64,000 nucleotides of DNA from Geodermatophilus nigrescens (GTDB taxonomy: Bacteria > Actinomycetota > Actinomycetes > Mycobacteriales > Geodermatophilaceae). The stretch covers positions 124,001 through 188,000 of the forward strand of contig NZ_FQVX01000005.1 in assembly GCF_900129495.1 (NCBI RefSeq), written 5' to 3'. A model generated the notes under the pieces. It did no database searches. It had not been told where the DNA came from and saw nothing but the letters and a program-made list of their open reading frames with translations. Below are positions 32,427-40,221 of this stretch, piece by piece (position 1 is the first letter of the stretch; each line of letters begins with the position of its first letter). Made by a program: the position numbers and the translations under genes.

Positions 32427-33025
32427 GCCCGCGGGGCGTCGACCCGGTCGCGGTGGGCGGCGCCTCCGCCGTGGGCGCGGTGCTGCTGGCCGGCTGCGTG
32501 CTCGCGGCGGGGGACGGCCCGCCCTACGCCTGGCTGCACCTGGCCCTGGTGCCACCGGCCGTCGCGGCGGCGTTCGTGCTCGACGAGCCGGCGGCGGCAG
32601 CGGCCGACGCCGTGCCGTCCTCCCTCCGCCGGCGCACCGCGGGGCGCCTGGCCGCCCTCTCCGTGCCCTGCGGCCTGTGGACGGCGGGCGTCGCGGCGGT
32701 GGCAGTCCGGGCGCCGGGCACCGCTGTCGGCGCCCTGCTGGTCAGCGCGGGCGGGGTGCTCGCGCTGACGCTCGCGGCCGCGGCGGTGCTGCGCCGCGCC
32801 GGCGTCGCCGAGCCGGGGGAGGCGGTCGCGGCAGGGGCCGGGGGCCTGCTGCTCGCCACGCTGGTGTTCGCCCCGGCGGCGGTGCCGATGCCCCCGGAGG
32901 GCACGCTCGCGTGGGCGGTCGCCGCGCTCGCCGGAGCGCTGGTCGTGACCCTCGCGACGGGCGGGGGCGCATGGCCGCGGCGTCCTGGCTCACCGCCGCG
33001 CGTCCTGGCTCGGCGTCGGCGGTGA
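32423..33025 (+). CDS. Small membrane protein, last gene of the sigma operon
   Basis: This 200-residue protein has about five hydrophobic segments (GGASAVGAVLLAGCVLAAG; WTAGVAAVAVRA; LTLAAAAVL; GLLLATLVFAPAAV; VAALAGALVVTLA) and no recognised domain. The GTG overlaps the stop of the previous gene. It may be a second membrane subunit of the transporter. Its last codons and stop lie inside the inverted repeat at 32980-33035, so the terminator stem begins within the coding sequence. Confidence 0.6.
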   Translation: MSPRGVDPVAVGGASAVGAVLLAGCVLAAGDGPPYAWLHLALVPPAVAAAFVLDEPAAAAADAVPSSLRRRTAGRLAALSVPCGLWTAGVAAVAVRAPGTAVGALLVSAGGVLALTLAAAAVLRRAGVAEPGEAVAAGAGGLLLATLVFAPAAVPMPPEGTLAWAVAALAGALVVTLATGGGAWPRRPGSPPRVLARRRR

Positions 33026-33035
33026 GCCAGGACGC
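32980..33035. terminator. Inverted repeat ending the sigma operon
   Basis: Perfect 19-base arms (32980-32998; 33017-33035) flank an 18-base loop. The loop itself repeats the CGTCCTGGCTC of the left arm, so an alternative pairing is possible. The lipase gene ends on the other side (33072), so it may act in both directions. Confidence 0.6.
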
Positions 33036-33040
33036 GCTCC

Positions 33041-33057
33041 GATCAGGTCACCTGATC
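33041..33057. repeat. Short palindrome before the lipase stop
   Basis: GATCAGGT-C-ACCTGATC is a perfect 17-base palindrome between the larger repeat and the lipase stop; it may be the lipase terminator or a protein site. Confidence 0.4.
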
Positions 33058-33071
33058 CCCGCCGCGCCGGG

Positions 33072-33881
33072 TCAGCCGCCCAGGCGGGCGCAGTCGCCGG
33101 GGCCCAGGGGCACCGGGTCGCCGGCCGCGAGCTGGGCCAGCACCATCGCCTGCACGAGCGGGTCGCGGGGGAGCTGCCCGTGGCCCACCTGCGCCTGCGC
33201 GCACACCGACTGCACCTCGAGCTCCAGCGCGCCCTCGAGGCGGGCGGACTCCGGCGGCGTCACCGTCTGGTCCTGCGCCGTCCAGATCGACACCCAGGTG
33301 GGGCCCGCCGGCGTCTCGTCGTCCTCGTTCAGCCCGGTGAGCAGGTCGCTGCCGGTGGCCAGCTGGCGGCACGCCTCCGGGCACTGCTCCGGGGCGACGG
33401 AGAGGGCCAGGTCGGCCAGCCGCGTGCCGTGGTGGGGCGACCCGAGCGTCACGATCCGCCGCGCCCGTTCCGCGCCGCCGTCGGCCGCCCACAGCCGCGC
33501 CACCACCCCGCCGGCGGAGTAGCCGACGACGTCGACGCTGCGGGCGCCGGTCCGCGCCAGGGCGTCCTCGGCGGCGGCGTCCAGTGCGTCGGCCGCGGCG
33601 GCCAGGTCGCCGGTGCCCCCGTCCGGCAGTGCGACGACGGTGGCGTCGCGGCCCTCGGCGGTCAGCCGTCCGGCCAGCGACGCCAGCGAGCCGGTGGACC
33701 CGCCGTAGCCGGGGACCAGCAGCACCGGGCCGGGCTCGTCCTGGGACACCGGGGCGGCGGGCGCGGCGTCGTCGCCGCTGCCGGTCAGCAGCAGTGCGGC
33801 GACGGCGGCCACCGCGACGACGACGAGCGCGAGCAGCGCCAGCAGCAGGCGGCGGCGGGCGGGGGCGAGGCCGGCGAGCAC
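33072..33881 (-). CDS. Lipase/esterase, membrane-anchored or exported
   Basis: This 269-residue alpha/beta hydrolase has an N-terminal hydrophobic segment (LLLALLALVVVAVAAVAALL) as anchor or signal, a lipase box GYSAGG, an acid in WTAQDQTV and a His in QVGHGQLPRD. LLVPGYGGSTGSLASLAG is the oxyanion region of the bacterial lipase group that includes Streptomyces LipA-like enzymes. The start is uncertain: GTG at 33881 gives nine residues before the membrane segment, and GTG at 33923 would add 14. It is divergent from the CDP-alcohol transferase. Confidence 0.75.
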   Translation of the reverse strand: MLAGLAPARRRLLLALLALVVVAVAAVAALLLTGSGDDAAPAAPVSQDEPGPVLLVPGYGGSTGSLASLAGRLTAEGRDATVVALPDGGTGDLAAAADALDAAAEDALARTGARSVDVVGYSAGGVVARLWAADGGAERARRIVTLGSPHHGTRLADLALSVAPEQCPEACRQLATGSDLLTGLNEDDETPAGPTWVSIWTAQDQTVTPPESARLEGALELEVQSVCAQAQVGHGQLPRDPLVQAMVLAQLAAGDPVPLGPGDCARLGG

Positions 33882-33969
33882 CGCTCCACTGTCCCCGGTC
33901 CCGGCCGGACGGTGGCTCGGCACTGGCGGGCCGCGGTCCCTCCCCGTGTCGCTGCGGGAGACTGCGCCC

Positions 33970-34653
33970 GTGCTGAGCCGCGACGAGTACCTCGCCGAGT
34001 GGTCGCGGTGGCACGGCGGCACCGACCCGGCCGCCAGCCGCCTGGTGCACGGCTGGCTGTCGCTGGCCTACGCGCTGGCCCGGGCGCTGTCCTGGCTGCC
34101 GCCGCTCGCCGCGACGGCGCTCGGCCTGCTCGTCGCGCTGGCCGCGGTCGGTCCGGCGGTGGCCGGCGGCGCGTGGCTGATCGCCGGCGGGCTGCTGGTC
34201 GGGCTGTCGGGCCTGCTCGACTCCCTCGACGGGGCGTTGGCGCTCGCGGGCGGGCGGGCCTCGCGCCGCGGTTACGTCCTGGACTCCGCCGTCGACCGGC
34301 TCACCGAGGCCGCCTACGCGCTGGCGCTGTGGGCCGCGGGGGCGCCGGGCTGGCTGGCCGCCGTCTTCGGGGCGCTGTGCTGGCTGCCGGACTACCTGCG
34401 CGCCCGAGCCGGGCAGGCCGGGGTGGCCGAGACCGGGTCGATCTCGGTCTGGGAGCGGCCCACCCGGGTGGCGATGACCGGCTTCACCGTGGGCGGGGCG
34501 GGCATCGTGGCCGCGACCGGGCTGGACGCGGCGGCCGGGGTCGACGGCGGCCCGGCGCTGGTGGTCACCGCCGGTGCCGCCGTCGGCGCCCTGCTCGGCC
34601 TGGTCGGCACCGCGCAGCTCGGCGTCTCGCTGCGCCGGGCGCTGGGCGACTAG
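33970..34653 (+). CDS. CDP-alcohol phosphatidyltransferase-like membrane protein
   Basis: This 227-residue membrane protein has about six helices and a CDP-alcohol phosphotransferase motif with correct spacing, DSLDG then G and D/D in GYVLDSAVD (about residues 78-102). The normally conserved Arg after DGxxA is Leu here (DGALAL), so either the family is divergent or activity is altered. It should join a CDP-lipid to an alcohol at the membrane. GGGAG lies 9 bases before the GTG. It overlaps the stop of a small convergent gene. Confidence 0.72.
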   Translation: MLSRDEYLAEWSRWHGGTDPAASRLVHGWLSLAYALARALSWLPPLAATALGLLVALAAVGPAVAGGAWLIAGGLLVGLSGLLDSLDGALALAGGRASRRGYVLDSAVDRLTEAAYALALWAAGAPGWLAAVFGALCWLPDYLRARAGQAGVAETGSISVWERPTRVAMTGFTVGGAGIVAATGLDAAAGVDGGPALVVTAGAAVGALLGLVGTAQLGVSLRRALGD

Positions 34654-34817
34654 TCGTTCTCCTCCGCGTGCTCGGTCAGCCGCTCCAGGGCCGAGTCGCG
34701 GTCGGGCTCGGCGTCGCTGCGCCAGCCGCAGGCGCAGACCGCGACGTGGTCGCCGGGGCCGCCCCCGCCGCGCGCGGGGTCCAGCTCCTCCATCGTGGCG
34801 AGCGTGTGGTCGGTCAT
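34650..34817 (-). CDS. Small (55 aa) conserved-looking protein with CxCGW motif
   Basis: An ATG at 34817 opens a 55-residue frame that ends at a TAG overlapping the TAG of the convergent CDP-alcohol gene. The sequence is acidic, with VAVCACGWRSDAEPDRDS in the middle and an EHAEEND end. The CACGW pair looks like half of a small metal site or a truncated zinc ribbon. Codon third positions are almost all G or C, which supports coding. Function unknown. Confidence 0.6.
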   Translation of the reverse strand: MTDHTLATMEELDPARGGGGPGDHVAVCACGWRSDAEPDRDSALERLTEHAEEND

Positions 34818-34921
34818 GGCACGGGCCTACCCGTCCCGCCCGCACCCCACGCCGCGCGGCGGTCCCCCGGGAGCGCCTCTTAGGGTGGGCGGGTTCCGCC
34901 GTCCCGTCCCGAGGAGCCCCC

Positions 34922-35896
34922 GTGCCCGTCGTCGTCACCGGCTCCATCGCCACCGACCACCTGATGACCTTCCCCGGCCGCTTCACCGAGCAGTTCGTGG
35001 AGGGGCAGATGGAGAACGTCTCCCTGTCGTTCCTGGTCGACGACCTCATCCAGCACCGCGGCGGCGCCGGCGCGAACATGGCCTACGGCATGGCCCTGCT
35101 CGGCCTCGCGCCCGTGCTGGTCGGCTCGGTGGGCAACGACTTCGCCGACTACGACGCCTGGCTGACCCGCCACGGCGTGGACACCCGCGACGTCCGCTGG
35201 TCCGAGCTCAAGCACACGGCGCGCTTCGTGTGCACCACCGACGCGGTGAACAACCAGATCGCCTCCTTCTACTCGGGCGCGATGAGCGAGGCCGGGCAGA
35301 TCGAGCTGGCCCCGGTGTGCGACCGCGTCGGCGCGCCCGACCTCGTCGTCATCGGCCCCAACGACCCGACGGCGATGGCCCGGCACACCCAGGAGTGCCG
35401 CGACCGCGGCTACCCCTTCGCCGCCGACCCCAGCCAGCAGCTGGCCTGGGCCGACGGCGACCTGATCCGCGACCTCGTCGACGGCGCCGACCTGCTGTTC
35501 ACCAACGAGTACGAGTCGGCGCTGCTCATGCAGAAGACCGGCTGGGACGCCGCGGAGATCCTCGGCCGCGTGAGCACCTGGGTCACCACCCGCGCCGCCC
35601 AGGGCGTGCTCGTCCGGCAGCGCGACGCCGACCCGATCGAGGTCATCGCCGTCCCGGAGACCAAGCCGGTCGAGCCCACCGGCGGCGGCGACGCCCTGCG
35701 CGCCGGCTTCATCGCCGGCCGCACCTGGGGACTGTCGCTGGAGCGGGCCACCCAGCTCGGCTCCGCGGTGGCCACCGAGGCCGTCGAGGTGGTCGGCACC
35801 CAGGAGTACGAGCTGCGCCGCGAGCCGTTCCTCGAGCGGTTCGCCGACGCGTTCGGCGCCGACGCCGCCGCCGAGGTGGCCGCGCACCTGCCGTGA
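34922..35896 (+). CDS. Adenosine kinase-type PfkB sugar kinase
   Basis: This 324-residue ribokinase-fold enzyme resembles actinobacterial adenosine kinase (AdoK, Rv2202c). It begins VVVTGSIATDHLMTFPGRF, contains GGAGANMAYGMALLG, and ends with the anion-hole and catalytic motif PTGGGDALRAGF where the Asp is the base. It should phosphorylate adenosine to AMP. GAGGAG lies upstream of the GTG, and a TAGGGT box at 34881-34886 may be its -10. It faces the flavin reductase gene across a long inverted repeat. Confidence 0.85.
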   Translation: MPVVVTGSIATDHLMTFPGRFTEQFVEGQMENVSLSFLVDDLIQHRGGAGANMAYGMALLGLAPVLVGSVGNDFADYDAWLTRHGVDTRDVRWSELKHTARFVCTTDAVNNQIASFYSGAMSEAGQIELAPVCDRVGAPDLVVIGPNDPTAMARHTQECRDRGYPFAADPSQQLAWADGDLIRDLVDGADLLFTNEYESALLMQKTGWDAAEILGRVSTWVTTRAAQGVLVRQRDADPIEVIAVPETKPVEPTGGGDALRAGFIAGRTWGLSLERATQLGSAVATEAVEVVGTQEYELRREPFLERFADAFGADAAAEVAAHLP

Positions 35897-35897
35897 C

Positions 35898-35958
35898 AGG
35901 CATGGGAGGCTTTCCCCACGTCCTGCGCCGCAGGACGTGGGGAAAGCCTCCCATGCCT
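35898..35958. terminator. 61-base perfect palindrome between convergent genes
   Basis: Thirty bases on each side of C35928 are perfectly complementary. It begins 2 bases after the kinase stop, and its last base is the last base of the flavin reductase stop codon. It should terminate both transcripts as one of the strongest stems in the window. Confidence 0.75.
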
Positions 35959-36629
35959 CAGCCGCCGCGGACCTGCTCGCCGATCGAGGGGTCCTCGGCC
36001 CACTTCGCGTAGGGGATCCGCGGGATCGTGCGGATGTCGCCGACGGTGCACCACTCGTTGCCGCCGAGGCGCGCCAGCGGCCGCAGCTCCTCGATCCGGG
36101 GCCGGCCGTCGCGGACGGCGTCGCTCACCACGGTCACCCACTCCACCCGGCCGAAGACGACGGTGCTGTCGCCCAGCCGCAGCGTGGAGTGCAGCGTGCA
36201 CTCGATGCTCACCGGCGACTGCGCCACCCGCAGCGCGCCCACCTTCTCGCTCGGCTCGAGCCGGATGCCGGCGGCCTCGGCCTCGCTCTGGTCGGGCGGG
36301 AAGTCGGTGCCGGTGGCGTTGGCCTGCTCGAACAGCTCCTCGGGCACCAGGTTCACGGTGAACTCGCCGGTGGCCTCGATGTTGGTCAGCGAGTCCTTGC
36401 GGCCCACCGAGGTGAACTGCACGACCGGCGGCTGCACGCACGCCACCGTGTAGAAGGAGTGCGGCGCCAGGTTGTGCACGCCCTCGGCCGAACGGGACAG
36501 CACCCACGCGATCGGCCGCGGCACGACGACGGAGTTCATCACCCGGTAGAAGTCCGACGGGCGCATCTGCCCCGGGTCGAAGGGCGTGCGGGGGCGGCTG
36601 GTCTCGGGCGGGTCCACGGGCGAGGTCAC
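35958..36629 (-). CDS. Flavin reductase family protein
   Basis: This 223-residue FMN-binding split-barrel protein has MNSVVVPRPIAWVLSRS, NLAPHSFYTVACVQPPVV and KDSLTNIEATGEFTVNLV, typical of the flavin reductase/HpaC-like family that supplies reduced flavin or acts as a flavoenzyme. It starts at a GTG preceded by GATGGGGC. It stands alone; no partner monooxygenase gene is adjacent, and the 36649 operon on the same strand reads toward it. Confidence 0.8.
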   Translation of the reverse strand: MTSPVDPPETSRPRTPFDPGQMRPSDFYRVMNSVVVPRPIAWVLSRSAEGVHNLAPHSFYTVACVQPPVVQFTSVGRKDSLTNIEATGEFTVNLVPEELFEQANATGTDFPPDQSEAEAAGIRLEPSEKVGALRVAQSPVSIECTLHSTLRLGDSTVVFGRVEWVTVVSDAVRDGRPRIEELRPLARLGGNEWCTVGDIRTIPRIPYAKWAEDPSIGEQVRGG

Positions 36630-36648
36630 GCCCCATCCTCACCCCGGG

Positions 36649-37749
36649 TCAGCGCAGCGCGCGCCCGCGCCAGGTGAGCGTGCCCCGGCGCCGCCCCGAC
36701 AGCGACCCGGCCAGCAGCAGGTCGAGCGCCAGCAGCGAGACCGGGTGCGCCAGCGCGTCGGGCCACACCCGCCCGCCCGTGACCGCCGCGGCCACCGCCC
36801 GGCCGGTCACCCCGGCCGCCCAGCCGAGCAGCCCGGCCCGCGAGCCGCGCAGCGCCGCCAGCGGGGGGACGACGCCGACGGCGGTGAGCACCGCGGCCGC
36901 CGCCACGGACGCCGCCGGCGAGCCGCCGACCGACGCCCACAGCGACTTGCCGTAGCCCTCGCGCATCGCCGCCCAGCCGTCGTACATCCGGCACTCGGCC
37001 AGCGCCGCGCCAGCCGCCGGGACCGCGCGCCCGCCCGAGCGCTTGACCGCCCGGGCCAGGGCGACGTCCTCCACCACCTCGTCGCGCACCGCCGCGTGCC
37101 CGCGGGCGCGCAGGTACCCGCGCCGGGTGAGCGCGAGGAACTGGCCGTTGGCGGCGGTCAGCGACGGCCGCGGCGAGCGCTCGGCGGCCCGCAGCGGCAG
37201 CGTCGTCATCCACAGCCACGGCGACAGCGGCTGCACCAGGCGCTCGGCGAGCGTGCCGGCCACCGGCCGCGGCCACGGCGAGACCAGGTCGAGGTCGTGC
37301 GCGTCGAGCAGCGCCACCGCGGCGGCGACGGCGTCGGGGGCGAGCCGCACGTCGGCGTCGACGAAGACGAGGTAGCCGTCCTCGCGCATGGTCTGCGCGC
37401 CCACCCAGCAGGCGTGCGGCTTGCCCAGCCACCCGGCGGGGAGGTCACCCGCCGGCACGAGCTCGACCCGGGGGTCGCCGATCGCGCGCACCCGGGCGGC
37501 CGTGCCGTCGGTGGAGCCGTCGTCGACCACCACCACCCGCAGGCCGGGCACCCCGCGCGAGGCCAGTACCGCGGCCAGGCAGGCGCCGACCTGTGCCTCC
37601 TCGTCGCGCACCGGGACGACGACGGTGACCGGCCGGGTCACCTCCGGCGGGCGGGCCGGCGCGCGCCGCAGCAGGGCGGCGTTCACGGCCGCGTGCGCGG
37701 CGCCGGCGACGGCCAGGCCGGACAGCGCCCGGACGGCCGCGCCGCTCAC
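36649..37749 (-). CDS. Glycosyltransferase family 2 of a carotenoid operon
   Basis: This 366-residue GT-A glycosyltransferase has VTVVVPVRDEEAQVG, the nucleotide-binding VVVDDGSTDGTAA, the DxD motif in LVFVDADVRL, the catalytic acid region in RDEVVEDVALARAVKRSG and C-terminal membrane segments. It is last in an operon with a CruF-like protein and a desaturase-like oxidoreductase, so a carotenoid (CruG-like) acceptor is inferred. The GTG overlaps the stop of the CruF-like gene. Confidence 0.8.
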   Translation of the reverse strand: MSGAAVRALSGLAVAGAAHAAVNAALLRRAPARPPEVTRPVTVVVPVRDEEAQVGACLAAVLASRGVPGLRVVVVDDGSTDGTAARVRAIGDPRVELVPAGDLPAGWLGKPHACWVGAQTMREDGYLVFVDADVRLAPDAVAAAVALLDAHDLDLVSPWPRPVAGTLAERLVQPLSPWLWMTTLPLRAAERSPRPSLTAANGQFLALTRRGYLRARGHAAVRDEVVEDVALARAVKRSGGRAVPAAGAALAECRMYDGWAAMREGYGKSLWASVGGSPAASVAAAAVLTAVGVVPPLAALRGSRAGLLGWAAGVTGRAVAAAVTGGRVWPDALAHPVSLLALDLLLAGSLSGRRRGTLTWRGRALR

Positions 37750-38552
37750 CGCCGGCGGGCCTGCACGGCGAGGACGGCGACGACGACCGCCGTCAGCCCC
37801 GCGCCCCAGGCCGCCGACCCGGGCAGGTCCAGCCACAGCGCGTGGGCGAGCGCCCCGCCGGCGACCATCCAGCCGATCACCAGCAGCGGGGCGGCGTCCG
37901 CGCGCGGCCCGCCGGGGACCGCGGTGCGCGCGACCACCAGCTCCAGCACGGCCATGAGCACGAGCCCCGCGAGCAGCCAGCCGCCCAGGTTGGTCAGCGG
38001 CACGGTGTCGATGCCGGGCAGCCCGGGGGTGGGCTCCGCCCAGGTCCAGTAGCCGGCCTGCACCAGCTGCGGGTCGAGCACGACGTCCCACCCGGCGAAC
38101 ACCGCCGCGGCGACGACGACCCGCGCGGCCCGCCGCCGGCCCGGGCGCACGCGGCGGGTGAGCAGCTCGGCGAGCACCCGGCTCGGCCAGGCCATCATCA
38201 GCCAGGCCAGCGGCACCAGGTACGGGACCTCGAGCACCTGTGGGCCCAGCGCGTCGGTGTAGGTGTAGGGCCCGTAGGGGAACCCGGTCGCCGTCCCGAC
38301 CGCCTCGAAGGCGATCGCCGCGACCACCACGACGGCGAGCACGGCCGCGCCGGTGCGCCCGCCGTGCCGGGCCGCGGCCGCGGTCACCGACACCGCCGAG
38401 CCGAGCAGCACGATCGTCCAGGAGACCGCGTCGCGGGCGGTGCCGTCGGTGAGCGGGTAGGCGATCGCGGCCAGCACGAGCAGGACGGCGAGGAGTAGCG
38501 GCACCCGCGCCGGGGCGCCGGCCCCCCGCACGGCCGCCGTCGCGGCGCTCAC
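37746..38552 (-). CDS. CruF-like carotenoid hydratase (membrane protein)
   Basis: This 268-residue protein has about seven membrane helices and the blocks TGFPYGPYTYTDALG, WDVVLDPQLVQAGYWTW and GIDTVPLTNLGGWLLAG, which mark the DUF422/CruF carotenoid biosynthesis family. CruF adds water to the psi end of carotenoids (C-1' hydroxylation). Start and stop overlap the neighbouring desaturase and glycosyltransferase genes by 4 bases, so the three are expressed together. Confidence 0.8.
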   Translation of the reverse strand: MSAATAAVRGAGAPARVPLLLAVLLVLAAIAYPLTDGTARDAVSWTIVLLGSAVSVTAAAARHGGRTGAAVLAVVVVAAIAFEAVGTATGFPYGPYTYTDALGPQVLEVPYLVPLAWLMMAWPSRVLAELLTRRVRPGRRRAARVVVAAAVFAGWDVVLDPQLVQAGYWTWAEPTPGLPGIDTVPLTNLGGWLLAGLVLMAVLELVVARTAVPGGPRADAAPLLVIGWMVAGGALAHALWLDLPGSAAWGAGLTAVVVAVLAVQARRR

Positions 38553-40219
38553 CGCACCGCCCGCAGCAGCCGGCCGGCCGCCCCCTGCACGCGGGCGCGG
38601 GCGCGGGTGACGAGGCCGCGGTCGGCGAGCACCGCGCGCGCCGCCGTGCGGCCGGAGTTGCCCGACACCCCGCCTCCGGGGTGCGTGGAGGCGCCCGCCA
38701 GGTAGAGGCCGGCCAGGCCGGGGACGCGGTAGCCCGACAGCGCCGGCGTCGGCCGGAAGGCGAACATGCTGGCCAGACCCATCTCCACGTGCATGACGTT
38801 GCCCCGCAGCAGGGACAGCTCGCGCTCCAGCAGCAGCGGCGTCTGCACGTACACGTCCTGCACGGACGCGGCGAACCCGGGCGCGAACCGCTCGACGGCG
38901 TCGACCAGCCGCTGTGCCTCGCCCGCGGCGAGGGCGTCCCAGTCGCCGCCGCCGGCGAGGTCGTAGGGGTACCACTGCCCCCAGATCGTGACGACGTGCC
39001 GCCCGGGCGGGGCGAGGGTGTCGTCGCTCGCGGAGAACGACATCGCCAGCGGCACCGGCTCGCGCGGCAGCCGGCCGGACAGCCAGTCGCCGTGCGCGGC
39101 GGCGAGCTGCGCGCGGTCGGTGCACAGCAGCTGCAGGCCCTGCGCGGACACCGCCGGGTCGACCCCCGGGTAGCGCGGGACGGCGTCGGTGAGGCAGCGC
39201 AGCACCAGCCCGAAGCCGTTGCCCACCGGCGGGGCGGCGTCGGCCAGCGCCGGCGGTGCGTGGTCCCCGGCGAGGTCGCGGGTGGCCAGCACGTGGCAGG
39301 CGGCGACCACGACCGGCGCCTCGATCCGCCGTCCGGACACCGTCTCGACGCCGGTCACCCGGTCGCCGTCGACCAGCAGCCGCGCGGCGCCGTCGCCGAG
39401 GGTGACCCGGCCGCCGTCGGACTCCAGCCGGGCGCGCAGCGCCGCCGTCAGCCCGCCCGAGCCGCCCACCGGGTGGCCCGGCGGGGTGTCGTGCAGCAGC
39501 GCGACCCAGGCGACCATCGCCGCGGTGCCGGGCTCGGACATCGGCGGGCCGGACTGCGCGCCGAACCAGGCCAGCGCCGCCTTGAGCCGTTCGGAGGCGA
39601 ACCAGCGGTCGAGCAGCGCGTCGCCGGAGCCGAGGAAGTCGACGGCGAGGTCGCCGCCGGGGGTGCGCGGGTTGCCGCCGGTGGGCGCGCCCAGCGGCCA
39701 GAACGCGCGGGCCAGGCCCAGCGGGGTGGGGCGGCGGCCGAAGGAGTCGACGACGGCGCGGCTGCGCGGCCCCCACACCCCGACGAAGCGGCGGTAGGCG
39801 TCGGCGTCGGCCTGCCCGCAGGCGGCGGCGATCGAGGCGCAGGTGGCGTCGAGGTCGACCGAGAAGACCAGCGGCAGGCCGTCCGGGCCCGGGTCGCCGG
39901 GGGAGGGCGCGGGCGCGAAGCCCCAGGGGTCGCAGTCGACGTAGGTCAGCCCGTGGGCGGCGAGGTCGAGCTCCTCGACGACCCCGCTGTGCCGGACGAT
40001 CACGTGCGCGCTGGAGCCGCGGTCGACCCGCACCCCCGGCCAGCGCTCGACGGTGGACACCGCGCCGCCGAGGACGTCGTCGCGCTCGACGACCTCGACG
40101 GTCAGCCCCTCGCGGGCCAGGTAGCAGGCGGCGACGAGCCCGTTGTGGCCCGCGCCGACGACGACGGCGTCGACCCTGCGGTCGGCGGCCCCGCCGGCGG
40201 CCCGGTCGGGTCCCGGCAC
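38549..40219 (-). CDS. CrtI/CrtO-like FAD oxidoreductase
   Basis: This 556-residue phytoene-desaturase-like flavoprotein has an N-terminal FAD motif VVVGAGHNGLVAACYLAREG, HPVGGSGGLTAALRARLESD in the middle and the C-terminal block GLYLAGASTHPGGGVSGNSG. It is closer to the CrtO/AL-1-like branch (GAGHNGL start) than to CrtI at 21040. It may desaturate or oxidise a carotenoid together with CruF and the GT2. The GTG lies 2 bases after the stop of the GNAT gene. Confidence 0.82.
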   Translation of the reverse strand: MPGPDRAAGGAADRRVDAVVVGAGHNGLVAACYLAREGLTVEVVERDDVLGGAVSTVERWPGVRVDRGSSAHVIVRHSGVVEELDLAAHGLTYVDCDPWGFAPAPSPGDPGPDGLPLVFSVDLDATCASIAAACGQADADAYRRFVGVWGPRSRAVVDSFGRRPTPLGLARAFWPLGAPTGGNPRTPGGDLAVDFLGSGDALLDRWFASERLKAALAWFGAQSGPPMSEPGTAAMVAWVALLHDTPPGHPVGGSGGLTAALRARLESDGGRVTLGDGAARLLVDGDRVTGVETVSGRRIEAPVVVAACHVLATRDLAGDHAPPALADAAPPVGNGFGLVLRCLTDAVPRYPGVDPAVSAQGLQLLCTDRAQLAAAHGDWLSGRLPREPVPLAMSFSASDDTLAPPGRHVVTIWGQWYPYDLAGGGDWDALAAGEAQRLVDAVERFAPGFAASVQDVYVQTPLLLERELSLLRGNVMHVEMGLASMFAFRPTPALSGYRVPGLAGLYLAGASTHPGGGVSGNSGRTAARAVLADRGLVTRARARVQGAAGRLLRAVR

Positions 40220-40221
40220 GC

